Positions 1 through 10,817 of a stretch of DNA of 64,000 nucleotides are shown here, piece by piece. A program made the translations under genes and the position numbers. Where the stretch lies: NCBI GenBank assembly GCA_032622095.1, contig CP136064.1:3406280-3470279 (forward strand). The letters run 5' to 3'. Source of the stretch: Siphonodentalium dalli. Its lineage: Eukaryota; Mollusca; Scaphopoda; Gadilida; Siphonodentaliidae. The notes below the pieces were generated by a model. That model was given only the letters and a program-made list of their open reading frames with translations. It was not told the DNA's origin and did no database searches. Numbering within the stretch: position 1 is the first letter of the stretch; every line of letters begins with the position of its first letter.

Positions 1-99
1 TTTACCGCTATATCAACAAATTTATCGGGAATCTTCCACGTAGGTATGTTTGAGATTTCTCTTCTAACCAGCCATGTCTGTTGGATTCTCCTCAATTGG

Positions 100-305
100 G
101 TCAGAATTACCAAAGACCACACAAATGATAAGTTCTATAACATAATGGTACTTTTTCTTATGGGGGAGGGGGGTCAAGTGACAAATATTGAATGGGCATT
201 TCCATGAACATCTCTGGAACAAAAGATGCTTTATACCGGTAGTTGCAAATAATTCTGGGTGTGACTTGAAGGGATATTGAAAAATTAACAATAATACATA
301 TTTAC
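100..305. repeat. Copy of an unclassified dispersed repeat
   Basis: This stretch is recognisably similar to 50220-50420: both read GGTCAAGTG, then a GGGCATTTCCATG-like block, then TTGCAAATA and TTTCTGGGTGTGA in the same order and orientation. No coding potential is convincing and no termini are visible. It may be the edge of a larger repeat that runs off the left of the window. Confidence 0.55.
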
Positions 306-476
306 ACAATGTACCGGTATCTGGTGGGGTCTGCTTGGAACTTGTTCCATTGGAATGTTGATGTGTTTATTTTTGAATTTTATATTGATTATTTTAATAG
401 TAGGTCACGTGTTGTAATTCTGGAAAATAATTATCTAAAATTTCTAGGCCACCCACCAGTTAAATGTTGTGACTGT

Positions 477-1376
477 TTAAAGGGGGACTGTATACTAAAT
501 CCGGCCATTAAAGGGGCACTGTATACTAAATCCGGCCATTTATTGGACCATCTCCTTTTATACTCAACAAACTATAATGGCAACAAATGAATGAATTTGA
601 GACATGGATTAACCATTTACCCAACAGAATGGTCCTGTGCCAATGCATTCTCTTATATATGCGAGTTGACCATAGGTCGCCTCGCATATATAAGAGAATG
701 CATTGGCTTAACACATATTAAAAATGATAAAATTGTCAAAGAATGTAGAAAAATATTTTTAAAAATGTAAGAAAAAATTATAAAATTGTTAAAGAATGTA
801 AGAAAAAATGGTAAAAAGTGTTAAAAAAAGATTTTTTTTTAAGCCAATGCATTCTCTTATATATGTGAGGCGACCTATGGTCGACTCGCATATATAAAAG
901 AATGCATTGGCACAGGGCATAACTGTAACCATCACAACGTGGTCAATGAACCGGTTCCAATGATATCCATATTTGTATGGTGTTATTGAGACAGACCGAA
1001 GATATTTTAGGCTGTTGAAGCTTTATTTGGGCATTTTTAGCCGTTTTTTTTGGGTAAATGGTTAATGCAAAATGCACTAATGTGCTATGAATGATGCAAA
1101 CAACATAATTATAATGAAAATGAAATTATAACTTGATTCATAAAATCATTTTCATTATAATTACCATATTCTTTGCATCGTTCATAGAGCATATCTAACT
1201 AGAACTAATCCATGGCTCAAATTCATTCATTTGTTGCACACTGTATATTCTGTTGAGTATAAAAGGAGATATTCATTCATTTGTTGCATATATTCTGTTG
1301 AGTATAAAAGGAGATGGTCCCATAAATGACCGGATTTAGTGTACAGTTCCCCTTTGAAGATAGTTTTAATAATTTT
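477..1376. mobile_element. TTAA-type miniature element, family 5, interrupted
   Basis: Termini read TTAAAGGGGCACTGTA on the left and the degenerate complement CAGTTCCCCTTTGAA on the right. Long inner inverted arms (AAATGAATGAATTTGAG, and ATTTTCATTATAATTA with its complement) make it a fold-back element. The first 31 bases of the left end are tandemly duplicated (477-507 and 508 onward). It is split by a family 1 element at 609-1065. Sister copies are at 49400-49753 and 50881-51151. The TTAA flank and short inverted ends suggest piggyBac-type mobilisation; no transposase is encoded. Confidence 0.7.
609..1065. mobile_element. TTAA-type miniature element, family 1 (copy a), nested
   Basis: The element is bounded by TTAA at 609-612 and 1062-1065. 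Inverted ends are CCATTTACCCAAC and GGGTAAATGG. It carries two copies of the hairpin module (core ATGCATTCTCTTATATATGC) in opposite orientation, separated by an A/T-rich spacer. It sits inside a family 5 element, so it is the younger insertion. Non-autonomous; piggyBac-like by TTAA target and CCC-type ends. Confidence 0.85.
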
Positions 1377-1676
1377 TTCTTGTATTCTTTAACAATTTTA
1401 TAATTTCACCCATACAGAGCCCCAGACAAACATGAGCTGACGACACTCTTCTATATGCTTTTATATATGTGTGGGGCTCCCTGCAGGGTAATGGATGTTT
1501 TTTATTTTCATGTCCTAAAATTTTACGAAACATTTATTTTAAAAAAATGATAAAAAATTGTTAGGCCAATGCATTCTCTTATATATGCGAGGCGACCTAT
1601 GGTCGACTCGCATATATAAGAGAATGCATTAGCACAGGGTATATATGGCCGGATTTAGTATACAGTACCTCTTTAA
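1377..1676. repeat. Chimeric fold-back segment with hairpin module
   Basis: The segment contains an inverted pair GAGCCCCAGAC / GTGTGGGGCTC, one hairpin module near 1564-1630, and then the right end of a family 5 element (CCGGATTTAGTATACAGTAC ... TTAA at 1673-1676). The same GAGCCCCAGAC block recurs at 30060-30130, next to another hairpin module. It looks like a mosaic made by nested insertion or template switching. Confidence 0.55.
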
Positions 1677-2230
1677 AGATATATAATCCAAATTAACGCT
1701 CCTAAATTTACTATTTCTTTAGCTTCGGGGGGTAAACAATATTTGATTCGAGTTGTGGCTCAAAGAGTTATCAGATATCAATTTTTGAAATCTGTTATTT
1801 TTCACCACCTGGAATATTTAACGAGCCGACTGACATACTCTCGATACCAAATTGCTATGAACAATATGTTGATATTTAACACGTTTTGGAAAATGTTTAT
1901 ACTAGAGTTGACAGTTGTTAGAATTATTGTTTGGTAATTAATCGATTCTGATAATGAAAGAGTCTTTTGAAAAAATGTTGTTGTTGTGGGAATCAGATGA
2001 TACGGTGACCATCGAATCAGATTGTGTACCTTTAATGAATCATGATATGTATGCTTGTAGTCTCTGATCCAAACCCCTTCCCAAATGTCCTTGCCACCAA
2101 CATCACAGCTTTATATATAGCAGGACAGGATGAACAGGGATAAGACTTACATGTACATTTGTAAATTATGAACTATTAATATTCTTCGACAGCCCTGAAA
2201 ACCAAATTTTCCCCTACACAGGCATGCGAT
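1677..2230. other. Unannotated intergenic DNA
   Basis: AT-rich sequence. I see no gene, RNA or clear repeat boundary here. Confidence 0.5.
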
Positions 2231-2962
2231 TATATTAATATGCACACTATATATACTGGGTCATCTGGCTCTGTATATTAATATGCACACTATATATACT
2301 GGGTCATCTGGCTCTGTATATTAATATGCACACTATATATACTGGGTCATCTGGCTCTGTATATTAATATGCACACTATATATACTGGGTCATCTGGCTC
2401 TGTATATTAATATGCACACTATATATACTGGGTCATCTGTCTCTGTATATTAATATGCACACTATATATACTGGGTCATCTGGCTCTGTATATTAATATG
2501 CACACTATATTTACTGGGTCATCTGGCTCTGTATATTAATATGCACACTATATTTACTGGGTCATCTGGCTCTGTATATTAATATGCACACTATATATAC
2601 TGGGTCATCTGGCTCTGTATATTAATATGCACACTATATATACTGGGTCATCTGGCTCTGTATATTAATATGCACACTATATATACTGGGTCATCTGGCT
2701 CTGTATATTAATATGCACACTATATTTACTGGGTCATCTGGCTCTGTATATTAATATGCACACTATATATACTGGGTCATCTGGCTCTGTATATTAATAT
2801 GCACACTATATTTACTGGGTCATCTGGCTCTGTATATTAATATGCACACTATATTTACTGGGTCATCTGGCTCTGTATATTAATATGCACACTATATTTA
2901 CTGGGTCATCTGGCTCTGTATATTAATATGCACACTATATTTACTGGGTCATCTGGCTCTGT
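2231..2962. repeat. 43-bp minisatellite, 17 copies
   Basis: Seventeen head-to-tail copies of a 43-bp unit containing TTAATATGCACACTATAT and CTGGGTCATCTGGCTC. Two sequence types differ by one base (ACTATATATACT or ACTATATTTACT). Their order along the array is AAAAAATTAAATATTTT, with T marking the ATATTTA type. Copy 5 has CTGTCTC in place of CTGGCTC. The unit length is not a multiple of three and no frame stays open through it. Confidence 0.97.
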
Positions 2963-3275
2963 AACTAATTATTGGCTGAAGCTTGGTATCTGTCACAAAT
3001 TTTGCATAATCAAGAAATCCAATAATTGTATCTGGCTACATGGGATTCTCTCTGTTCCTGGAATTAATCTTTTATCACTAATTGGTCATGTGACCTCTCA
3101 CCTGGGAATCCGCCTTCTGTGATGCTTTAGTGAATAAATGAAGACCTGAGATGTTATCAGGGATCTGTCTGTGTCTTGTTAGCTGCCCTCAATGTTCTTG
3201 CTTTGTATAGTGGTTTGTTGTAAGTGATATTACAGACATTCTTCAAAAGTAAGTTGTGTGGTGGCTGTTGACTTC

Positions 3276-3771
3276 TTAATATGGTATACTATTGATAAAG
3301 ATGGCATATCTTATCAAATCTTCTACTTAACCCTTTACCCAACAAACCGGCCAAAACCGGCCAAATAAAGCTTCAACAGCCTAAAATATCTTCGGTCTGT
3401 CTCAATAGAACCATACAAATATGGATATCATTGGAACCGGCTCCTTGACCACATTGTGATAGTTACAGTTATGCCCTGTGCCAATGCATTCTCTTATATA
3501 TGCGAGTCGATCATAGGTCGCCTCGCATATATAAGTGAATGCATTGGCCTAAAAAAAATCTTTTTTTAACACTTTTTACCATTTTTTCTTACATTCTTTA
3601 ACAATTTTATAATTTTTAATGTGTTAAGCCAATGCATTCTCTTATATATGCGAGGCGACCTATGGTCGACTCGCATATATAAGAGAATGCATTGGCACAG
3701 GGCCGTTCTGTTGGGTAAAGGGTTAATATGGTATACTATTGATAAAGATGGCATATCTTATCAAATCTTCT
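3276..3771. repeat. 49-bp direct duplication flanking a miniature element
   Basis: Bases 3276-3324 and 3723-3771 are identical over 49 bp, each beginning TTAATATGGTATAC and ending CAAATCTTCT. They flank the family 1 element at 3327-3726. This is far longer than the 4-bp TTAA duplication expected of this element type. Confidence 0.9.
3327..3726. mobile_element. TTAA-type miniature element, family 1 (copy b)
   Basis: TTAA at 3327-3330 and 3723-3726 bound inverted ends CCCTTTACCCAACA and TGTTGGGTAAAGGG. The left subterminal part includes the direct repeat ACCGGCCAAAACCGGCC and GATATCATTGGAACCGG. Two hairpin modules lie in opposite orientation around a T-rich spacer. It is the best-preserved family 1 copy. 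Confidence 0.93.
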
Positions 3772-4022
3772 CTTATAAAATAATAATTTTGAATTATAAA
3801 CAGACCTGTCAACATGAAACTACATGTAAGAAACAATGATATCGGACAGGACATTCAAACATGAAATTATGGGTTGATATAAATCCATCTTTATACTTTT
3901 AAGTGGAATTTGTAAATGCCTGATGTTCCCTCCGTTTCTTTAAAATTAAAAGAATAGAAAGTTTTGTTATTATTGGAAGCACGTAATTGTTGCCCAGAGG
4001 AGATAAAAATATCTTTATAATA

Positions 4023-4492
4023 CAGTAATGCCCCTAAGTAATCAACTCCTTAACCAGAGCAGAATTATGGGTAACTTTTCAGGATTTAGTCGGAAATATG
4101 GCTTGTTGCCATTCATCGGAAAGCTATGAATGGCAACAATGCATATGGACTAAATCCTGAAAAGTTACCCATAATTCTGCTCTGGTTAACCCTTTGAGTG
4201 CCAGGTCCGATTTTTGTATCAACCCATATACCCTGTGCCAATGCATTCTCTTATATATGCGAGTCGACCATAGGTCGCCTCGCATATATAAGAGAATGCA
4301 TTGGCCTAACAATTTTTCATCATTTGTTATTATTTTTTACAATTTTAATAATTTTTTAAAAAGCTAAAAAAAAAAAATGTTTTTAATTATTTTTATTTTT
4401 TTAGGGCCGATTTTACAGACCGTAAATTAGGGCCGATGAGATCGACCCTGGCACTGAAAGGGTTAAGGAGTCGATTACTTAGGGCATTACTG
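4023..4492. mobile_element. Fold-back miniature element, family 4 (copy a), with nested insertion
   Basis: Flanked by TA on both sides, with inverted ends CAGTAATGCCCCTAAGTAATC and GATTACTTAGGGCATTACTG. The arms continue inward through AGCAGAATTATGGGTAAC and TTTAGTCGGAAATATGGC, so the whole element folds on itself. The TA flank and CAG start suggest mobilisation by a Tc1/mariner-type transposase. A family 2 element is inserted at the TTAA in its right arm (4186-4466). Confidence 0.9.
4186..4466. mobile_element. TTAA-type miniature element, family 2 (copy a), nested
   Basis: TTAA occurs at 4186-4189 and 4463-4466, with ends CCCTTTGAGTGCCAGG and CCTGGCACTGAAAGGG. One hairpin module lies at about 4230-4303. 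The uninterrupted family 4 copies read GGTTAAGGAGTCGATT at this point, so the target TTAA and its duplication can be read directly. Confidence 0.93.
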
Positions 4493-5007
4493 TAGCATGA
4501 AAAATACTGATGATTATTGAATAAGTGAAGATCTCAGATGATATTGGGAATCTATCTGTGTCTTGTTTACAGCCCTCAGTGTGATTGCTTCATAGAGCTG
4601 TTTATATTGATTCTGTTTGTAGATAGGGATATTACACATGTTCTTCAATTATAAATATTTGGCTTCTGAACAGGGTATACCATTTAAAGATGGCATATCT
4701 TATCAGGTTCATGGGTATAAACTAATAATTTTCAATTAGATTGTCTTGTCAACATGAGCTTCTGTAACTAAGAATTTTTTTTCGGCAAGGGTATTAAAAC
4801 ATGACATTTTTGGTTCAAAATCTATCTTGATACTTTTAAGTGAAATTTGTATATACATGTAACACCAAATGTTCCCTGTTTTATAGAAGATAATGCAAAC
4901 TTTTCTTTAAAAAGAATATAAATTTGTGTTGTTACTGGAAGTGTTGCCCAGAGAAGATAAAATATCTTTACAATAGCATGGAAAATCCAGATGATAATTG
5001 AATACTG

Positions 5008-5380
5008 TTAACCCTTTACCCAACAAACCGGCCAAAAATGCCCAAATAAAGCTTCAACAGCCTAAAATATCTTCGGTCTGTCTCAATAACACCATACAAA
5101 TATGGATATCATTGGAACTGGTTCATTGACCACATTGTGATGGTTACAGTTATGCCCTGTGCCAATGCATTCTCTTATATATGCGAGTTGACCATAGGTC
5201 GCCTCGCATATATAAGAGAATGCATTGGCCTAAAAAAAAAAATCTTACATTTTTTAACAATTTTTATAATATTTTTCTACATTCTTTGACAATTTTATCA
5301 TTTTTAATATGTGTTAAGCCAATGCATTCTCTTATAGAGAATGCATTGGCACAGGGCCGTTCTGTTGGGTAAAGGGTTAA
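5008..5380. mobile_element. TTAA-type miniature element, family 1 (copy c)
   Basis: TTAA at 5008-5011 and 5377-5380, with family 1 ends. The first hairpin module is intact. The second is collapsed to TCTCTTATAGAGAATGC, as if its loop and upper stem had been deleted. Confidence 0.9.
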
Positions 5381-5589
5381 AACATGACATTTTTGGTTCA
5401 TAATCTATCTTTTTATAGCTATTGTTATTTATTATATAGTTGCCCATGAATTATAAGGTTTTAGCAATGAGATATAAGTGATATCCCACTAGTGAGATAT
5501 CGATATGTCACTGGTATTATTGCGCCGTATGGATCCTCATGTGTGTTGTCGGGTTATACTTCATAGTGAATGATTTCCTGCACACATCA

Positions 5590-5601
5590 TGTACTGACAT
5601 T

Positions 5602-5632
<31 letters not shown>

Positions 5633-5818
5633 CATCGGCAAGTAACGAAAGTATATAATAAATACAAAATCTAAACTTTTTGAGTGTTTTAAATATGGGA
5701 CTATTTTTTGGGGCGTAATGTGTCAGCTTGAAATTTCTTATGTATTGATATTCATTGGGGGCCATAGGCAAGTAACTAAAGTATATAATAAACAGAATAT
5801 CCACACTTTTTCAGTGGA
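5590..5818. repeat. Direct duplication with expanded G tract
   Basis: About 5590-5690 and 5741-5818 are diverged direct copies: GTACTGACATTCATTGGG then GGCAAGTAACGAAAGTATAT, against GTATTGATATTCATTGGG then GGCAAGTAACTAAAGTATAT. The first copy carries 27 consecutive G at 5606-5632. The second has only GGGGG at the same place. Confidence 0.85.
5606..5632 (+). repeat. G27 homopolymer
   Basis: Twenty-seven uninterrupted G residues. Such a tract can form stacked G-quadruplexes on the + strand. Its true length may be uncertain in an assembly. Confidence 0.95.
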
Positions 5819-5949
5819 TATGGGTTAAATCTCATTCGTGATGACAAAACATTTGAATTTCCACTCGTGGCTAAAGCCACTCGTGGAAATTCAATGTTTT
5901 GTCATCACTCATGAGATATAACCCATATCCACTGAAAAAGTGTGGATAT
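5797..5949. repeat. Fold-back element, about 150 bp
   Basis: Near-complete inverted repeat. The left arm runs ATATCCACACTTTTTCAGTG ... ATATGGGTTAAATCTCA ... TTTCCACTCGTGGC, and the right arm is its complement, ending CACTGAAAAAGTGTGGATAT. It is probably a miniature inverted-repeat transposon. Upstream, 5480-5520 has a separate cluster of short dyads around GTGATATCCCACTAGTGAG. Confidence 0.88.
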
Positions 5950-6058
5950 CCTCTATTGATTCAGTTTGTTGATAAGAATATTACAGACAACCTTCAAACG
6001 TAAGTTATGTACCGTAGTGTTGTGTAGTGGCTGTTGACTTCTTAATATGGTATACTAT

Positions 6059-6511
6059 TTAAAGATGGCCCTTTCAGTGCCAGGGGCCGATCTCATCGGC
6101 CCTAATTTACGGTCTGTAAAATCGGCCCTAAAAAAATTAGATTTTTTTGGGTTGAATATTTTTTGGGTATGCTTAAGCATGCTATAGCGAACTTAAAAAC
6201 AAACTGGATAAAACCTTAGGGGCATGTTATAACTCAAAACTATCACCAAGTATTCATAGTAATAATTTTGATGCCCATGAAAAACGTAAGATTCCCTGGC
6301 ACTCAAGCTACAAAATAAGTCTGTTAATGAATATAAGAAAAAATTATTAAAATTGTAAAAAATTGTAAAAAATAATAACAAATGATGAAAAATTGTTAGG
6401 CCAATGCATTCTCTTATATATGGTCGACTCCCATATATAAGAGAATGCATTGGCACAGGGTATATGGGTTGATACAAAAATCGGACCTGGCACTGAAAGG
6501 GTTAAAGATGG
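6059..6511. mobile_element. Family 2 miniature element (copy b) with a 10-bp target duplication
   Basis: The element runs 6069-6501, with ends CCCTTTCAGTGCCAGG and CCTGGCACTGAAAGGG. The flanks are TTAAAGATGG (6059-6068) and TTAAAGATGG (6502-6511). The left end therefore does not directly abut TTAA: the duplicated unit is TTAA plus six bases. Internally it has GGCCGAT dyads and one hairpin module with a shortened loop near 6400-6453. Confidence 0.88.
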
Positions 6512-7016
6512 GGTATTTTATCACGTTCATTGATATAAAAATAATAAGTTTGAATCAGACAGACTTGACAATTCGGGTTGAAAATCTATCTTTATACTAT
6601 TAATTGAAATTTGTAAAAACCTGATGTTCCCTCCATATAAATTTTTCTAAAGAAAATACAAACGTTTCTTTTAAAATAATAGATATTCCAACGACTGCAG
6701 TGATTTTTATCAGAAGAATAAGTGAAACTTTTCTTTAAAAAGAATATAAATTTGTGCTGTTACTGGAAGTGTTGCCCAGAGGAGATAAAATATCTTTACA
6801 ATGTCGTGAAAAACCCTGATTATTGAATAAGTGAAGATCTCTGATGTTATCAAGAATATGTCTGCATATATTGTTTACAACCATCAATGTTGTAGCTATA
6901 TATGGCTGTGTATATTGATTCAGTTTGTTGATAGGGATATTACAGACAACCTTCAAAAGTAAGTTATGTTGTGGCTGTTGACTTCTCAATATGGTATACA
7001 AGTCCGTAGCCAGCCA

Positions 7017-7560
7017 CTAGCAAAGACAGTTCATCATATATTATGAGGGCATTGGACACGAGCTGTGAAGCGACGAGAGGGGGTGTCCCCTATCGCATTG
7101 AGGGGGGTCAGGGGTTTCTCCCCCGGTGAAATTTTTTGAAAAATATGATGCAAACGGCGTATTTTAGATCCGCACTGAAACAAAAAAGTTGAGCTTTGAT
7201 TTTTCCAAGTTTTCTCTCACAGGCCTGGATCTGAACGCTACTAGTATCTATATAGCCTAGCTGTTCTAAATGAACCAATTGTCTTGTGCATGGGGGAGTA
7301 ACATAATCCACTGGGTCTGACCATGGATCGAACCAGTATAAGACAAGTTTGTGACCTGAACCTGAAAATGTCTAAATCCTAACATCTATAGTAATCTATC
7401 TGCTCCCCCGATTTGTTTTTCTTAAGTTATTTATAAGTTTTTAACTGACCATAGGGGAGGGGCCAAGACACACTGGGCCGACCATAGATCGGCCCTGTGT
7501 AAGAAAATTTTGAAATCTGAACATACAAATTACAAAATCCTAGTATCTATTAAGTAGGCT
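7017..7560. repeat. GC-rich block and diverged duplication
   Basis: 7080-7130 is rich in short G and C runs (GAGGGGGTGTCCCC, GGGTTTCTCCCCC). About 7300-7400 and 7457-7557 are diverged copies of each other: CACTGGGTCTGACCATGGATCG then AAATCCTAACATCTAT, against CACTGGGCCGACCATAGATCG then AAATCCTAGTATCTAT. No gene is seen. Confidence 0.5.
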
Positions 7561-7561
7561 C

Positions 7562-8424
7562 AATGTTTCCAAATGTTAGAAACTTTAAACCAGACAACCC
7601 CTATAAGGTTGGAAAATTTCCAATTGATGGTCATTTCAGTCAAAAATTTGGACCAAAAGGAGGAAAATATGTAAATGATGGTCTAAAACAAAATAGATTG
7701 TTGGAAAATCGATCTACAAAATCGATTTTAACCTATTGTTTCGTGTGACATTTCCAACTATTGTTATGTCGGGCATGATATTTCGAACAGTTTTGACCAA
7801 GGTTGATGGACATACAGTAGCTTAATTGGTACTCTGTAGTATTTTCGTGTACCTGCCTCTGCCCCGGCTATGTGCTTTACACGACACCCTTTCGTTGTAT
7901 GTATGGGTCTTTATATCCAGTGATTGCGGCTGGCTGCTTTTAGTTGGTTATGTTGATGAACCACATGCAGGTCGAATTCCGGACCCTTAAGCTGCTTTCA
8001 CATACCTGCGGCTGATGCAGGTAGATCTATGCATCCGATTTCAAAACGTTGCGCTTAACTGTGTCCACCGCAACCCCAGTGATATATATGTATGGTTTGA
8101 AACGTTGTGCCTATATAATCCGATAGCCGCATGCATCAGCAGCATGTCAGTGAAAGCAGCTTTATACCGACATGTGTTGGCGGTCTATATATGTTGAATT
8201 TGTGTGCACCAGTCTCTATTCAAACTACATGTAAGCCTGCATGTAGTATATGACTATATCTATATACATACATACGTTGTTTGTTCGAAGGGAGGTCCCG
8301 CTCAGCAAAATTTTGCCGTTTGGTCAACTGCTGCACATGACACGTTCACCCGAACGGCAATTACCACCACCGGGCACATGCAGGCAGAAGGGCCGTTCGT
8401 TCGAAGGGTACGAACCCCCTTGGC
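7562..8424. other. Unannotated intergenic DNA
   Basis: I see only short open frames with no recognisable domain. TTCGAAGGG occurs twice (near 8287 and 8401). No repeat boundary or RNA gene is supported. Confidence 0.45.
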
Positions 8425-8472
8425 TACGGGCTTGGTATACTATTAATAAAGTTGGCATATCTTATCAGGTTC

Positions 8473-8722
8473 CAAGGCTTGAAATAGGGTGTCTGTCATT
8501 TGCAGAATGAGGTCCACAGAGGGTGAATTTAGTAATACTACCCCACGTAGCGGGCTAACATCACCAAATTCACCCTCTGGGGACCTCATTCTGCTTACGC
8601 CTCAGCAGAATGAGGTTCCCAGAGGGTGAATTTGGTGATGCTAGCCCGCTATGCAGGGTAGCATCACTAAATTCACCCTCTGGGGACCTCTTTCTGCAAA
8701 TGACAGATACCCTATTTCAAGG
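8473..8722. repeat. Double fold-back element
   Basis: Outer inverted ends are CTTGAAATAGGGTGTCTGTC and its near-complement, with GACAGATACCCTATTTCAAG on the right. Inside are two consecutive hairpins (about 8496-8594 and 8600-8696), each built from GCAGAATGAGGT ... CAGAGGGTGAATTT and its complement. The flanking DNA repeats TCAGGTT on both sides. Confidence 0.85.
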
Positions 8723-9071
8723 TTTGTCAGGTTCATGGGTATAAAATAATAATTTTGAATCAAATAGAACTGTCAATGACTCAACATCAGCTTCTGTAAC
8801 TAAGAAACAATTACGACTCAACATCAGCTTCTGTAACTACCGGTAAGAAACAATTTTTTGGTCTAAGTTTTCCATGATATTGGACATTGTAGTATTTGTT
8901 TACAAATTACGTAATTCCCAAGTGGTTTAGGCATAGAAATATAAATCAGAGAGGTACCTGTCTAGTGTCGCTAATTACAGTTAGAGAAACCCTCATTTGC
9001 ATATCCAATAAGAGAGCGCTATCCATTCGCTCATTGGTTACTCTTATGGAGGAAATTATTGGCGCAGTTAA

Positions 9072-9456
9072 TTAACCCTTTACCCAACAGAAAGGCCCTG
9101 TGCCAATGCATTCTCTTATATATGTGAGTCGACCATATAAGAGAATGCATTGGCTTAACACATTAAAAATTATAAAATTGTTAAAGAATGTAAGAAAAAA
9201 TGGTAAAAAGTGTTAAAAAAAAGATTTTTGTTAGGCCAATGCATTCTCTTATATATGCGAGGCGACCTATAGTCGACTCGCATATATAAGAGAATGCATT
9301 GGCACAGGGCATAACTGTAACTATCACAATGTGGTCAAGGAGCCGGTTCCAATGATATCCATATTTGTGTGGTTCTATTGAGACAGACCGAAGATATTTT
9401 AGACTGTTGAAGCTTTATTTGGCCGGTTTTGGCCGTTTTGTTGGGTAAAGGGTTAA
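9072..9456. mobile_element. TTAA-type miniature element, family 1 (copy d)
   Basis: TTAA at 9072-9075 and 9453-9456, with family 1 ends. It lies in the opposite internal orientation to copy b: the ACCGAAGATATTTTAG block is on the right. Two hairpin modules are present, the first with a truncated right arm loop. Confidence 0.9.
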
Positions 9457-9898
9457 TGAGCTATCACAACTAGCTTTCGCGCGAATTCTTTGTATTGTCA
9501 TTCAGTAAATTGACTCCAACGTAGCAAGGTCCTCCGATTTGGGAGCCTAACAGGGCTAGTTGAAATTATTTTCTTTTTACTTTCAAGTGAAATTTATATA
9601 ACACCAGATGTTTTCTCCATTTTTTAAAAAGAAAATACAAACATTTATTTACATTCATTTCTTGTATTTATATATCTTTTTGATGATTTATTTTCACAAA
9701 ATCTGCTGAGAATTTGAGACTTGCCCACTCAGCACTTTAAGTCATCCCAATATAAGATTTTCATGCACTTATCAACGATCACATAACAATATAAATAACT
9801 GACTTCAAATGCAAACTGCTGAACTTTTAAAAGCATGCCCAATTATTCTGCTGACCGATTTTAGTGATTAGGTCAACATTTTATGATGTCGTGTTCGT

Positions 9899-10817
9899 GT
9901 TACGGTCAGTGTTCGCGCTGGACCGAAAAAAACTTTAGCCAAAAGTTCAGCCAAATGAAAATTTTATTAGCCAAATGAAAAAAACTTTAGCCAAATGTTT
10001 TTTAGCCAAATTAAAAAAAACTATGGCCAAATTAAATCATCGTTTTCTGGTCGGTTCACAATTAATGACTAAAACGTCAAATCTAACAGACAGAGGTAAA
10101 ATACACAATAATTTAACTAATTTTAATGAACTAGAAATATCATTTATTAAAAATTTATTAATCTTTATTGTCCTTCTTAATGTCATAAATTTTTTGTTTT
10201 ATATCAATATCTTTTTTTAAATCATTAAATATTAATTATCCTTGCGAAAATATTGTGACATCTGGAACTTAATATTGTTACGCCATTATCAAATTGCAAT
10301 CTGTCATAAAAGCATGCATATTATTTTGAATGTATCGGTATTGACGACAAATAGCCACAAAATATCTGTCGTGATTCACATTTGGCTGATTAAGCTATTG
10401 TCTTACACTTGGTACTCATAAACCTTGACCGTCATAAATGCAATGTCATCATAAACATGCATTGTGCAGGAGTCCCGTGAGTGACCAGACAGACAATGGG
10501 GGATTAGAGGATTAAATGTAAAATAATGATTTTTTTGCTGTTTCGTGCAGAGTGACGGGTTTCCCTTTGTACTGTCCGCGATCGGGTTTCCCTTTGTACA
10601 GTCGGCGATAAATTCCCACTTACGATGTTTCCGGACTAGATCGTTCACATCACAGAATTGAAAACCCACTTGCCAAAAATTCATGCTTTCAGTCTCCATT
10701 TGGGGTCCAAAAAAGTTTAGCCAAAAGTTTAGCCAAATGAAATTTTTATTAGCCAAATTCGAAAACGATTAGCCATTGGCTAATTTGGCTACCGACAGCG
10801 CGAACACTGGTTACGGT
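9899..10817. mobile_element. Non-autonomous hAT element
   Basis: The element runs 9907-10809 (903 bp) between perfect 8-bp direct repeats GTTACGGT (9899-9906 and 10810-10817). The 14-bp terminal inverted repeats are CAGTGTTCGCGCTG and CAGCGCGAACACTG. Subterminal regions hold many TTAGCCAAA-type repeats on both sides, a layout typical of hAT transposase binding. An 8-bp duplication and CAGTG ends are hAT hallmarks. No transposase domain (BED finger or dimerisation region) is visible in either strand, so it must be mobilised in trans or be dead. Confidence 0.93.

Larger units (their letters stand above)
3122..8900. repeat. Diverged long-period host repeat (about 0.5 kb) broken by insertions
   Basis: Blocks recur in the same order: GAATAAGTGAAGAT, a TGTCTGTGTCTTGTT-like block, GGGATATTACAGAC, TGGCTGTTGACTTCT, AATATGGTATACTAT, AAAGATGGCATATCTTATCA. 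The GATATTACAGAC-like anchor lies near 3226, 4629, 5969 and 6933. Subtracting the identified insertions leaves about 484 bp between the first pair and about 521 bp between the last pair. Fragments also appear near 8425-8470, 10920-10965, 11200 and 24230-24310. No coding capacity is seen. The long-period nature is inferred from these anchors. Confidence 0.65.
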
